A DNA stretch of 30,284 bases from an uncultured Acetatifactor sp. Lineage in GTDB: Bacteria > Bacillota > Clostridia > Lachnospirales > Lachnospiraceae. How positions within the stretch are numbered: position 1 is the stretch's first letter; the number at the start of each line of letters is the position of its first letter. The stretch spans positions 1 through 30,284 of the forward strand of contig CAJGCP010000024.1 in the NCBI GenBank assembly GCA_904501885.1, written 5' to 3'. A program made the translations under genes and the position numbers. Positions 1-6,871 of this stretch are shown piece by piece. The notes under the pieces were generated by a model. The model was not told the origin of the DNA and searched no databases. It worked only from the letters and a program-made list of their open reading frames with translations.

Positions 1-1043
1 AGGATGCAGATACCAAAGAGACCGGCTTAGATCGCCTTTTGAATAAGCTTACAGGTGGAAGGGCTGAGAAAGTATTTTCCTTCCTGACCACACTTTTAGC
101 GATTGCCATTGCGATAGGTATTTTTATCGCGTTGCCCTTTTATATTGCTTCACGTTTTGAACAGTACATTAGAAGTGATGTTCTTCGTGCAATCTTAGAA
201 GGGGCACTTCGTATTGCGATTTTTATTGTGTATATACTGGCTATTTCCCTTATGAAGGATATTAGACGTTTGTACCAATATCACGGAGCAGAGCATAAAT
301 GTATTAACTGTCTGGAAAGAGGAAAGCCTCTCACACCCAGAAACGTTCTGCGCAGTTCCAGATTACATAAACGTTGCGGAACCAGCTTTATGTTTTATGT
401 AATGTTTATCAGTATCGTATTGTTTTTCTTTATCCAGGTGGAAAATCCTTTTGCCAGAATCGGGTTACGTATTTTGCTCATTCCCGTGGTTGCATCAATT
501 GCTTATGAATTGATTCGTCTGGCAGGTAAATATGACAATGTTTATGTTTGGATTTTATCTGCACCGGGTATGTTCATTCAGCGTCTTACCACGAAAGAGC
601 CTACCAGAGATATGGTGGATGTTGCCATTGCATCTGTAGAAGCTGTTTTTGACTGGAAGCAGTTTTTAAAGGATGAGTTTGGCTGGGAAGAACCCGAAGA
701 TGATGAAAAGCAGTATGATGATGACATCGATACACCTGTGGTAAAAGTGAGAAATCATGATTCTGTAAGTGAAGAGCTTGCGGCTGTAGAGGAAATGATT
801 GCAGAAGCAGAAGGCTACGTGGAAGAAGCGAATGTGGAGACAGATTCCCATACAGATGTGGATGATGAGTTTGTGCAGATGGAGTTAGAAATCACTGCAG
901 ATGCAGACCTTTCAGTGGAGACAGTTAGTGAGGAAGAAATCGTAGCACCTCCTAAGCGTAAGAGAGGAAGACCCAGAAAGGTGAAAAGTGAAGAACCTGT
1001 AGGGGCTTATACAGAGGAAAATCTCTTTATCAATGAGGATTAA
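1..1043 (+). CDS. DUF1385 (YqhQ-like) membrane protein, 5' end cut off by window edge
   Basis: The reading frame is open from base 3 to the TAA at 1041-1043, so the real start lies left of the window; the TTG at 39 is probably internal. Four hydrophobic stretches and the family signatures YHGAEHKCINC (about bases 279-311) and HKRCGTSF (about 366-389) identify a DUF1385/YqhQ-type integral membrane protein. The biochemical role of the family is unknown to me. After the membrane core comes a strongly acidic, probably disordered tail of about 120 residues, ending with the basic patch KRKRGRPRK (954-980), which resembles an AT-hook. prmC follows 3 bases after the stop, so the two are probably cotranscribed. 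Family call is confident; the tail function is unknown. Confidence 0.85.
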   Translation, partial: DADTKETGLDRLLNKLTGGRAEKVFSFLTTLLAIAIAIGIFIALPFYIASRFEQYIRSDVLRAILEGALRIAIFIVYILAISLMKDIRRLYQYHGAEHKCINCLERGKPLTPRNVLRSSRLHKRCGTSFMFYVMFISIVLFFFIQVENPFARIGLRILLIPVVASIAYELIRLAGKYDNVYVWILSAPGMFIQRLTTKEPTRDMVDVAIASVEAVFDWKQFLKDEFGWEEPEDDEKQYDDDIDTPVVKVRNHDSVSEELAAVEEMIAEAEGYVEEANVETDSHTDVDDEFVQMELEITADADLSVETVSEEEIVAPPKRKRGRPRKVKSEEPVGAYTEENLFINED

Positions 1044-1046
1044 GGC

Positions 1047-1904
1047 GTGACTTATAAAGAATGCTATCAGTATGGCAGAGAAATCTTGCAAAAGGCAGAA
1101 GTGCCTGAGGCAGATTTAGATGCCAGACTGCTTTTAGAATATGTGTGTAATACAAGTCGCAATGATTTGCTGGTACATGGGGATAAAGAAGTAGAATCTG
1201 CCCTATGGGAGCAATACAAGATGCTGATTGCAAAACGGGAGTCAAGGATTCCGTTGCAACATATCACAGGCGTGCAGGAGTTTTGCGGTCTTACCTTTGC
1301 AGTGAATGAACATGTGTTGATACCCAGACAGGATACGGAGATACTTGTAGAACAAGCGTTAAAGCGTATGGCCCCCGGTATGAAGGTGCTTGATATGTGC
1401 ACCGGTTCCGGATGTATTTTGATTAGTTTACTTTCCTTGTGTCAGGGAGTATCCGGCGTGGGCGCAGATATTTCTGATAAAGCACTTAAGGTGGCAAGAG
1501 AAAATGGCGTGTCTATTCTCAGTATACAGGATGGCACAGATAAGGATGCCAAGCTTACCTGGGTACAAAGTGACTTATTCGAAAATATTGAGGGTAGCTT
1601 TGATGTGATTGTTTCTAATCCGCCGTACATTAAAACGGCAGTGATAGAAGAACTGATGCCCGAGGTGAAAGTGTTTGAACCCATGGGGGCATTAGACGGT
1701 ATGGAAGACGGATTGTTCTTTTACCGTAAAATTGTGGAGAAGAGCATTTCCTATCTGAACAAGAATGGTTGGCTTTTATTTGAAATCGGACATGACCAGG
1801 GTGAGGAAGTCAGTACACTTATGGCAGATGCCGGTTATGAAGATATAAAGGTGGTAAAAGACTATGCGGGATTTGACCGCGTGGTGCTAGGAAGATTGGG
1901 TTAG
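1047..1904 (+). CDS. prmC: Release factor glutamine methyltransferase PrmC (HemK)
   Basis: PrmC transfers a methyl group from S-adenosylmethionine to the glutamine of the GGQ motif of RF1 and RF2, improving peptide release. The 285-residue length is normal. A helical N-terminal substrate-binding domain (about 1-75) precedes a Rossmann methyltransferase domain with the SAM-binding stretch VLDMCTGSGCI (114-124) and the catalytic NPPY motif (191-194). The start is GTG at 1047, with GAGG at 1035-1038 eight bases upstream. The gene sits between the DUF1385 gene and prfA, its own substrate, a very common arrangement. No independent promoter is evident. Confidence 0.95.
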   Translation: MTYKECYQYGREILQKAEVPEADLDARLLLEYVCNTSRNDLLVHGDKEVESALWEQYKMLIAKRESRIPLQHITGVQEFCGLTFAVNEHVLIPRQDTEILVEQALKRMAPGMKVLDMCTGSGCILISLLSLCQGVSGVGADISDKALKVARENGVSILSIQDGTDKDAKLTWVQSDLFENIEGSFDVIVSNPPYIKTAVIEELMPEVKVFEPMGALDGMEDGLFFYRKIVEKSISYLNKNGWLLFEIGHDQGEEVSTLMADAGYEDIKVVKDYAGFDRVVLGRLG

Positions 1905-1929
1905 ACTAGAAAAGAATTGAGGTAAAAAG

Positions 1930-3006
1930 ATGTTTGATAAGCTTGATGATTTATTGAGACGTTTTGAAGAAGTTTTAAATGAACTTCAGGAGCCTGATGT
2001 AGTAAACAATCAGACCCGTTTTAGAAGTCTGATGAAAGAACAGAGCGATTTAACTCCTATCGTAGAAGCATATAAAGAATACAAGAAATGTAAGCAGGAC
2101 ATTGAGGATTCTCTTCTTATGCTGGAAGAAGAAAATGACGAAGATATGCGTGAAATGTTGAAGGAAGAACTTTCCGCAAACAAGAAGCGCGTAGAGGAAT
2201 TAGAGCAGGAACTTAAGATTTTACTTCTTCCTAAGGACCCTAACGATGACAAGAACGTTATCATAGAAATTCGTGCCGGCGCAGGCGGTGATGAAGCAGC
2301 ATTGTTTGCAGCAGAAGTATTCCGTATGTACGTGCATTATGCAGAAGGCAACCGTTGGAGAGTGGAAACCATGAACGTGGATGAAATCGGTATCGGCGGT
2401 ATGAAGGAAGTTCAGTTTATGATTTCCGGCCAGGGTGCATATTCCAAGATGAAGTATGAAAGCGGTGTTCACCGTGTACAGCGTGTACCTGAGACAGAAT
2501 CCGGCGGACGTATTCATACATCCACTATTTCTGTAGCAGTTATGCCTGAAGTTGACGAGGACATCGATATCGTAATCGAGGATAAGGATATCCGTATCGA
2601 CGTAATGCGTGCTTCCGGTAACGGTGGACAGTGTGTCAATACCACTGACTCTGCAGTACGTCTTACTCACTACCCTACAGGTATCGTGGTATATAGCCAG
2701 ACAGAGAAATCTCAGTTGCAGAATAAAGCGAAAGCATTTGCCCTTTTGAAGGCAAAACTTTATGATATGGAACAGCAGCAAAGGCATGACGCAGAATCTG
2801 AGATGCGTCGTAGCCAGATTGGTACCGGAGATCGTTCCGAGAAAATTCGTACCTATAATTTCCCTCAGGGACGTGTGACCGATCATCGTATCAACCTGAC
2901 TTTGTATAAGTTAGACAAGATTATGAATGGCGACATTGTTGAGATTGTAGATGCCTGCATTGCAGCAGATCAGGCGGCGAAATTGGCAAAAATGAATGAA
3001 AATTGA
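1930..3006 (+). CDS. prfA: Peptide chain release factor 1
   Basis: RF1 recognises UAA and UAG stop codons in the ribosomal A site and triggers hydrolysis of peptidyl-tRNA. The 358-residue product has the long N-terminal coiled-coil domain (about 1-105), the stop-codon recognition tripeptide PET in VQRVPETESGGR (PET 187-189, the PxT signature of RF1, not the SPF of RF2), and the GGQ peptidyl-transferase-centre motif at 232-234. GAGG at 1919-1922 lies seven bases before the ATG. The last codons overlap the next reading frame by 11 bases, indicating translational coupling to the methionine synthase genes. Confidence 0.97.
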   Translation: MFDKLDDLLRRFEEVLNELQEPDVVNNQTRFRSLMKEQSDLTPIVEAYKEYKKCKQDIEDSLLMLEEENDEDMREMLKEELSANKKRVEELEQELKILLLPKDPNDDKNVIIEIRAGAGGDEAALFAAEVFRMYVHYAEGNRWRVETMNVDEIGIGGMKEVQFMISGQGAYSKMKYESGVHRVQRVPETESGGRIHTSTISVAVMPEVDEDIDIVIEDKDIRIDVMRASGNGGQCVNTTDSAVRLTHYPTGIVVYSQTEKSQLQNKAKAFALLKAKLYDMEQQQRHDAESEMRRSQIGTGDRSEKIRTYNFPQGRVTDHRINLTLYKLDKIMNGDIVEIVDACIAADQAAKLAKMNEN

Positions 3007-3751
3007 TATGAAAACAGTGGATTTTAATAAAAATGGCATTGCCGGTGTGCAGTTATATGCATGCCCGGGAATGCCCTTTTGCAAAAATGAAATTTTCAGA
3101 TACGCCGGGTGTGGCAACATGAATGAGTGCGCTATAATGCGTGATGTTACCGAGAGCGAGAAGTCTATGGAGGCGGATGGAACCCTAGGAACATTATTGG
3201 AGGAGTGCATTCGGGAGGCTGAGGAACAACTGAATTACAGACTGTGTTACAGCATTTTGCCGGTGCGAGTAAGTGGCGCCAATTGTGATTTTGACGCATT
3301 TCGATTACGGTCTCAAAATTTAGCAAAGTATCTTAATGGATGCGAAAGTGTGATTCTATTTGCGGCCACCGTGGGCGTTGGATTAGACCGGTTGATTGCC
3401 AAATACAGTAGAATCTCTCCCTCTAAGGCCTTGATGTTTCAAGCCATTGGAGCGGAACGGATAGAAGCGTTATGTGATACTTTTTGTGAAGACATGAGAG
3501 AAAAATGTGCTTCGGTGAAAAAGGCTCGCTTCAGCCCCGGATATGGGGATTTGCCTTTGACTGTACAAAAGGATATTTTCGTAGTTCTTGACTGTGCTAG
3601 AAAAATAGGACTTACACTGAATGATAGTTTACTGATGTCCCCCACAAAATCTGTCACTGCCATTGTGGGAATCGGCGGAAATGAGAGAGAAACAATACAT
3701 AAATGCAGTACCTGCAGTTTACAGGACTGTGCGTTTCGAGGTGTCAAATGA
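2996..3751 (+). CDS. Stand-alone methionine synthase reactivation-domain protein
   Basis: This 251-residue protein matches the C-terminal SAM-binding activation domain of cobalamin-dependent methionine synthase. That domain holds the oxidised cob(II)alamin enzyme for reductive methylation by SAM. Visible signatures are RFSPGYGDLPL, the following MSPTKSVTAIVG, and the C-terminal cysteine cluster CSTCSLQDC, which is typical of the free-standing clostridial version. It ends in an ATGA overlap with the metH-like gene downstream, which lacks this domain, so the two probably work as a split enzyme. The start is uncertain: ATG 2996 overlaps prfA and has no clear ribosome binding site. The N-terminal 50 residues align poorly with my memory of the family, and a later ATG (3071 or 3119) is possible. 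Confidence 0.85.
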   Translation: MKIDMKTVDFNKNGIAGVQLYACPGMPFCKNEIFRYAGCGNMNECAIMRDVTESEKSMEADGTLGTLLEECIREAEEQLNYRLCYSILPVRVSGANCDFDAFRLRSQNLAKYLNGCESVILFAATVGVGLDRLIAKYSRISPSKALMFQAIGAERIEALCDTFCEDMREKCASVKKARFSPGYGDLPLTVQKDIFVVLDCARKIGLTLNDSLLMSPTKSVTAIVGIGGNERETIHKCSTCSLQDCAFRGVK

Positions 3752-6195
3752 AATTTAGAGAGTTTATGGACTGCAATATAGTGTATTTGGATGGTGGCAT
3801 GGGCACCCTGCTTCAGGCGCAAGGACTTAAGCCCGGAGAGCATCCGGAGCGGTGGAATCTGACTCATCCGGAAGTTATTCGGCAGATACATAAAGCCTAT
3901 TATGATGCCGGTAGCAATGTGGTATCTACCAACACCTTTGGCGCCAATAGCTTGAAGTTTTCCGAAGAGGAATTGGAGGAAATCGTAAAGGCTGCAGTGG
4001 GTAATGCAAAGGCTGCAAAAGAGGCATCCCGCAACGAGGCACAAAGGTTTGTTGCATTGGATATTGGTCCCACAGGGAAACTTTTGAAACCCTTGGGCGA
4101 TTTGGATTTTGAAGATGCTGTCAGCATATTTGCAAAGACCATTCAACTTGGCGTGAAATACGGCGTTGATTTAATTTTTATCGAGACCATGAACGATAGT
4201 TATGAGACCAAGGCGGCCCTGCTGGCGGCAAAGGAAAATTGTGATTTGCCTGTTTTGGTTTCTAACGCCTATGGAGAGGATGGCAAACTGATGACCGGTG
4301 CCACTCCTGCAGCCATGGTGGCTATGCTGGAGGGGATGGGAGCAGATGCTATTGGTGCAAACTGTTCTCTGGGGCCCGAAAAGTTGCAAGGTGTGGTGGA
4401 GGAACTGCTGGAAAAAGCATCTGTTCCTGTACTGCTCAAACCCAATGCCGGATTACCCAAGTCCGTAAATGGAAAAACTGTATTTGATGTGAACGAGGAA
4501 GCATTTGCCAAACAGGTTGCATTTTTGGTAGAAAAAGGTGTGCGGATTGTGGGCGGATGCTGTGGCACAACGCCTGCTTACATTAAAGCTACTTACGACA
4601 AAACTTGTGATATGTCAGTATCCCCCGTGGTAGAGAAGAACCTCACTGTGGTATCTTCTTATACACATGCATTGGAATTTGGACAAACACCGGTGTTGAT
4701 TGGAGAGCGCATCAATCCCACAGGCAAAAAGCGTTTCAAACAGGCACTGATGGAAAATGACATGGACTACATTCTGGCGGAAGGCGTGAATCAGCAGGAG
4801 AAGGGTGTACATATTTTGGATGTCAATGTGGGTCTCCCGGAGATTGATGAAACTTCGATGCTGAAGAATGCGGTTTGCGAGCTACAAACCGTGACGAACC
4901 TGCCTTTGCAGATTGACACATCCAATGTGGAAGCTATGGAGGTTGCAATGCGCCGTTATAACGGCAAGGCCATGGTCAACTCTGTGAATGGTAAGAAAGA
5001 GAGTATGGAAGCAGTATTTCCGCTGGTGAAAAAATATGGCGGTTTGGTAGTGGCACTGACCTTGGATGAGAACGGTATTCCTTCCACGGTGGAAGAACGG
5101 GTGGAAATTGCCAAGAAAATCATTGCAACAGCGGCCACCTATGGGATTGCGAAGAAAGACATTATTTTTGATACGTTGGCTTTGACGGTAAGCGCAGACA
5201 ATAGCGCGGCGCTTGCTACATTAGGTGCTTTGCAACGGATAAAGAATGAATTGGGCTGCCATACATCCCTGGGTGTTTCCAATGTGTCCTTTGGCCTGCC
5301 TGTTCGTGATGCCATTAACAGTACCTTTTTTGCCCTCGCATTAGAAAACGGATTATCCGCTGCCATTATGAACCCCTACTCTGTGGATATGATGAAGACC
5401 TATTATGCTTATAAGGCACTCAAAGGATTGGATGAAAACTGCGCAGAGTATATTGACAAAGCAGGAGAGTTTCAGGCTGTCCAGACGCAAACCGCCTGCA
5501 CAGCGAACGCAATAGTGTCCGGTCTGGCAGGGGAGGCTTCTGCAGAAAGACAAACCTCTTTAGAGGACCAGGCATCGCAGTTGCAGTATGCCGTCACCAA
5601 AGGCCGTAAAGAAAAGGCCGGAGAATTAACGAAAGCATTGTTGTCTCAGATGGCACCGTTGGAGATTGTAAATGGCGAGATTATCCCTGCGCTAAATGTT
5701 ATGGGCAAGGGATTTGAAGAAAAGACGGTTTATCTGCCTCAGTTGTTGCAAAGTGCGGAGGCAGCAAAAAGTGCTTTTGAAGTAATCAAAAGCCACATGT
5801 CCGGCACAGAAAAAACTGCCGGCAAGGGTGTTTTTGTGATTGCAACTGTTCATGGTGACATCCATGACATCGGCAAAAACATCGTGAAACTCTTGTTGGA
5901 AAACTATGGATTTGATGTGGTGGATTTGGGCAAGGATGTAACTCCTGAAACCATTGCAGATAAAGTGGTGGAGCTTCAAGCACCTTTGGTAGGCCTGAGC
6001 GCACTCATGACCACCACCGTACCGGCCATGGAAGAAACCATTGCGCAGTTACGGGAGAAAGCCCCTTGGTGTAAAATTGTCGTGGGTGGCGCAGTGCTGA
6101 CACAGGAATACGCTGACAGAATCGGCGCAGATAAGTATGCGAAGGATGCCATGGAGGGTGTGCGCTTTGCGGAGGATATTGTCGCAGCCCAGTAA
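3748..6195 (+). CDS. metH: Cobalamin-dependent methionine synthase, catalytic part lacking the reactivation domain
   Basis: The enzyme moves a methyl group from methyltetrahydrofolate via cobalamin to homocysteine, giving methionine. I chose ATG 3748, which overlaps the previous stop as ATGA and has GAGG at 3738-3741; an in-frame ATG at 3703 lies inside the upstream gene. The product is 815 residues. The homocysteine-binding barrel (about 1-290) has zinc ligands Cys206 (GANCS) and Cys271-Cys272 (GGCCGTTP). The pterin barrel begins near LIGERINPTG (about 313). The helical B12 cap follows at about 600-690, then the Rossmann B12 domain with DIHDIG, where His706 is the cobalt ligand. E. coli MetH is about 1227 residues; the missing C-terminal activation domain is supplied by the gene just upstream. 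Confidence 0.94.
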   Translation: MKFREFMDCNIVYLDGGMGTLLQAQGLKPGEHPERWNLTHPEVIRQIHKAYYDAGSNVVSTNTFGANSLKFSEEELEEIVKAAVGNAKAAKEASRNEAQRFVALDIGPTGKLLKPLGDLDFEDAVSIFAKTIQLGVKYGVDLIFIETMNDSYETKAALLAAKENCDLPVLVSNAYGEDGKLMTGATPAAMVAMLEGMGADAIGANCSLGPEKLQGVVEELLEKASVPVLLKPNAGLPKSVNGKTVFDVNEEAFAKQVAFLVEKGVRIVGGCCGTTPAYIKATYDKTCDMSVSPVVEKNLTVVSSYTHALEFGQTPVLIGERINPTGKKRFKQALMENDMDYILAEGVNQQEKGVHILDVNVGLPEIDETSMLKNAVCELQTVTNLPLQIDTSNVEAMEVAMRRYNGKAMVNSVNGKKESMEAVFPLVKKYGGLVVALTLDENGIPSTVEERVEIAKKIIATAATYGIAKKDIIFDTLALTVSADNSAALATLGALQRIKNELGCHTSLGVSNVSFGLPVRDAINSTFFALALENGLSAAIMNPYSVDMMKTYYAYKALKGLDENCAEYIDKAGEFQAVQTQTACTANAIVSGLAGEASAERQTSLEDQASQLQYAVTKGRKEKAGELTKALLSQMAPLEIVNGEIIPALNVMGKGFEEKTVYLPQLLQSAEAAKSAFEVIKSHMSGTEKTAGKGVFVIATVHGDIHDIGKNIVKLLLENYGFDVVDLGKDVTPETIADKVVELQAPLVGLSALMTTTVPAMEETIAQLREKAPWCKIVVGGAVLTQEYADRIGADKYAKDAMEGVRFAEDIVAAQ

Positions 6196-6209
6196 AAAAA
6201 GAAAAAGTA

Positions 6210-6237
6210 TTGAAAAGTTCCGAATCTCTGTTATAAT
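6210..6237 (+). promoter_or_regulatory. Promoter of the putative antitoxin RNA
   Basis: TTGAAA (6210-6215) and a perfect TATAAT (6232-6237) are separated by 16 bases, just 14 bases after the metH stop. The only thing it can transcribe before the terminator at 6289-6328 is a short RNA with no convincing reading frame. It looks like a strong constitutive sigma-A promoter, as expected for the antitoxin RNA of a type I module. Confidence 0.75.
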
Positions 6238-6250
6238 ATAATTAAATAGA

Positions 6251-6275
6251 GGCAATCGCCACAGAGTGGTTGACC
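6251..6275 (+). repeat. Antitoxin-RNA copy of the shared stem-loop
   Basis: Partner of the repeat at 6455-6481 in inverted orientation. In the small RNA it folds as a hairpin with CCAC-AGA-GUGG at the top and CAA/UUG below an unpaired UCG. The preceding AATAGAGG (6245-6252) is also present as a direct repeat at 6449-6456, inside the Shine-Dalgarno-masking hairpin of the toxin mRNA. Confidence 0.7.
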
Positions 6276-6288
6276 AGTTAATAGGAAC

Positions 6289-6328
6289 AAAAGCCTTCCC
6301 AACTCGTCAAAGTACAGGGAAGGTTTTT
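6289..6328. terminator. Bidirectional terminator shared by antitoxin RNA and toxin mRNA
   Basis: The inverted repeat AAAAGCCTTCCC (6289-6300) and GGGAAGGTTTTT (6317-6328) forms a 12-bp stem with one G-U pair around a 16-base loop. On the + strand it is followed by TTTTTGTTATTTT. On the - strand the same hairpin is followed by CTTTTGTTCC, a weaker U-tract. It therefore can stop both the rightward small RNA and the leftward toxin mRNA. Confidence 0.75.
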
Positions 6329-6334
6329 GTTATT

Positions 6335-6424
6335 TTACTGACTAATCACGGATATGAATGTCAGCAGTGCCAAAAGAAACATGCCAAAGGACATTAAGTC
6401 CTTAAAGTCAAAATGATTCTTCAT
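6335..6424 (-). CDS. Putative holin-like type I toxin peptide, 29 aa
   Basis: A 30-codon frame on the minus strand, too short for ordinary gene calling. It encodes a 29-residue peptide with a polar N-terminus (MKNHFDFKDLMS) and one hydrophobic helix (FGMFLLALLTFISVIS). The LMxFGxFxxxLLTFI pattern resembles the short holin-like toxins of Bacillota (Hol_Tox type), and KDLMS also occurs in Fst. Such peptides insert into and depolarise the membrane. Translation is supported by a near-perfect GGAGGTG (6431-6437) six bases before the ATG. A promoter, a LexA box, a masked ribosome site and a terminator surround it. Family assignment is from pattern memory; toxicity is inferred. Confidence 0.75.
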   Translation of the reverse strand: MKNHFDFKDLMSFGMFLLALLTFISVISQ

Positions 6425-6432
6425 AGGCATCA

Positions 6433-6456
6433 CCTCCATTCTATGTAGAATAGAGG
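6433..6456 (-). promoter_or_regulatory. Hairpin sequestering the toxin Shine-Dalgarno sequence
   Basis: In the toxin mRNA, CCUCUAUUCU and AGAAUGGAGG form a 10-bp stem (one G-U pair) with a four-base ACAU loop. The right arm contains the GGAGG of the toxin ribosome binding site, so the full-length mRNA should be translated poorly until this stem opens. Masking of this kind is common in type I toxin mRNAs. Confidence 0.75.
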
Positions 6457-6481
6457 CCAACCACCCTGTAACACGATTGCC
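6455..6481 (-). repeat. Toxin-leader copy of a stem-loop repeated (inverted) in the antitoxin RNA
   Basis: Read on the minus strand, this 27-base segment matches bases 6251-6275 of the + strand at 21 of 25 aligned positions: blocks GGCAATCG, ACAG, GTGGTTG and a terminal CC, with a two-base gap. The two RNAs therefore carry nearly the same stem-loop near their 5' ends. Because the arms are self-complementary, the copies can also pair with each other. Confidence 0.7.
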
Positions 6482-6482
6482 G

Positions 6483-6497
6483 GTAGCAAAATGCTAC
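6483..6497 (-). promoter_or_regulatory. 5'-terminal stem-loop of the toxin mRNA
   Basis: GTAGCA-TTT-TGCTAC is a perfect 6-bp hairpin that begins within one base of the predicted toxin transcription start (about 6498). A 5'-end stem-loop usually protects the RNA from decay and is seen in other type I toxin mRNAs; that role here is inferred. Confidence 0.6.
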
Positions 6498-6504
6498 TAT
6501 AATT

Positions 6505-6533
6505 AGTATAGCACAAAAGAATATCGAACACAA
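6505..6533 (-). promoter_or_regulatory. Toxin promoter
   Basis: On the minus strand TTGTGT (6533-6528) and TATACT (6510-6505) are 17 bases apart, a good sigma-A promoter. The predicted start is near 6498, giving an mRNA of about 210 nt ending at the shared terminator. The -35 hexamer lies inside the LexA box. Confidence 0.75.
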
Positions 6534-6538
6534 GTTCG
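6525..6538. promoter_or_regulatory. LexA (SOS) box over the toxin -35 element
   Basis: CGAACACAAGTTCG is a perfect CGAAC-N4-GTTCG palindrome, the Gram-positive LexA/DinR operator core. It covers the -35 hexamer of the minus-strand toxin promoter, the position expected for repression. DNA damage would then relieve repression of the toxin. thrS has its own -35 about 25 bases away and is probably not affected. Confidence 0.75.
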
Positions 6539-6562
6539 AAAATAAAAAATGGATAAAACCAC

Positions 6563-6594
6563 TTTACAATTTTTTAAAAAAGTAATACTATAAT
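6563..6594 (+). promoter_or_regulatory. thrS promoter
   Basis: TTTACA at 6563-6568 is followed after 17 bases by TACTAT (6586-6591) or after 20 bases by TATAAT (6589-6594). Either would start transcription just upstream of the T-box leader. Which hexamer is used cannot be decided by eye. Confidence 0.55.
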
Positions 6595-6599
6595 CATAA

Positions 6600-6843
6600 G
6601 TCCTAAGCAATAAACAAAGCGTTGACGAGAAGAGTAGGATGTGGAAGACAACAGAGAGAACCGCCTCATGAAAATGAGTTCTGGAAGCAGTTTTATCGGA
6701 AGCATTTGAAGACCATCTCTGAGTGGCCCTAATAAGGCACGGAGGCTCCCGTTACGAGCAAATGAAGTGGCAGGTGAATATATCTGCAACAAGGGTGGAA
6801 CCGCGTAATTTACGTCCCTTGCAATAGTGATATTGCAAGGGAC
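6600..6843 (+). promoter_or_regulatory. T-box leader (threonine) controlling thrS
   Basis: The leader has the stem I kink-turn region (GACGAGAAGAGTA, about 6624-6636), the AG-rich element ACAGAGAG, and the canonical T-box AAGGGTGGAACCGCG (6791-6805). The T-box is followed by a 13-bp terminator stem, GTCCCTTGCAATA/TATTGCAAGGGAC (6814-6826/6831-6843). Uncharged tRNA-Thr would bind through a specifier, probably ACC at 6712-6714 after TTGAAG, and through its 3' end at UGGA. Binding would favour the antiterminator and allow thrS expression. The T-box call is firm; the exact specifier is a best reading consistent with the downstream gene. Confidence 0.93.
6814..6843 (+). terminator. T-box regulated terminator
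   Basis: A 13-bp perfect stem with a GTGA loop, followed by CTTCTTATATTTA. It is mutually exclusive with the antiterminator formed by the T-box sequence just upstream. Confidence 0.85.
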
Positions 6844-6871
6844 CTTCTTATATTTAGAAAGGAGAAACATT

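Larger units (their letters stand above)
6244..6334 (+). ncRNA. Putative antitoxin small RNA of a type I toxin-antitoxin module
   Basis: Predicted transcript of about 90 nt from the promoter at 6210-6237 to the U-tract after the hairpin at 6289-6328. It has no plausible coding sequence. Its 5' part folds into a stem-loop (6251-6275, CCAC-AGA-GUGG core). Bases 6245-6260 can pair over 16 positions, with two G-U pairs and one bulge, with the 5' leader of the convergent toxin mRNA (6449-6465). Its 3' end also overlaps the toxin mRNA terminator. This is the layout of par/Fst-type systems: convergent RNAs, repeats near both 5' ends, shared bidirectional terminator. The ends are inferred, not measured. 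Confidence 0.65.

Noticed and set aside
6827..6871. Upstream in-frame start of thrS
   Set aside because: It lies in the loop of the T-box terminator; the AAAGGAG before ATG 6872 gives the expected ThrRS N-terminus.
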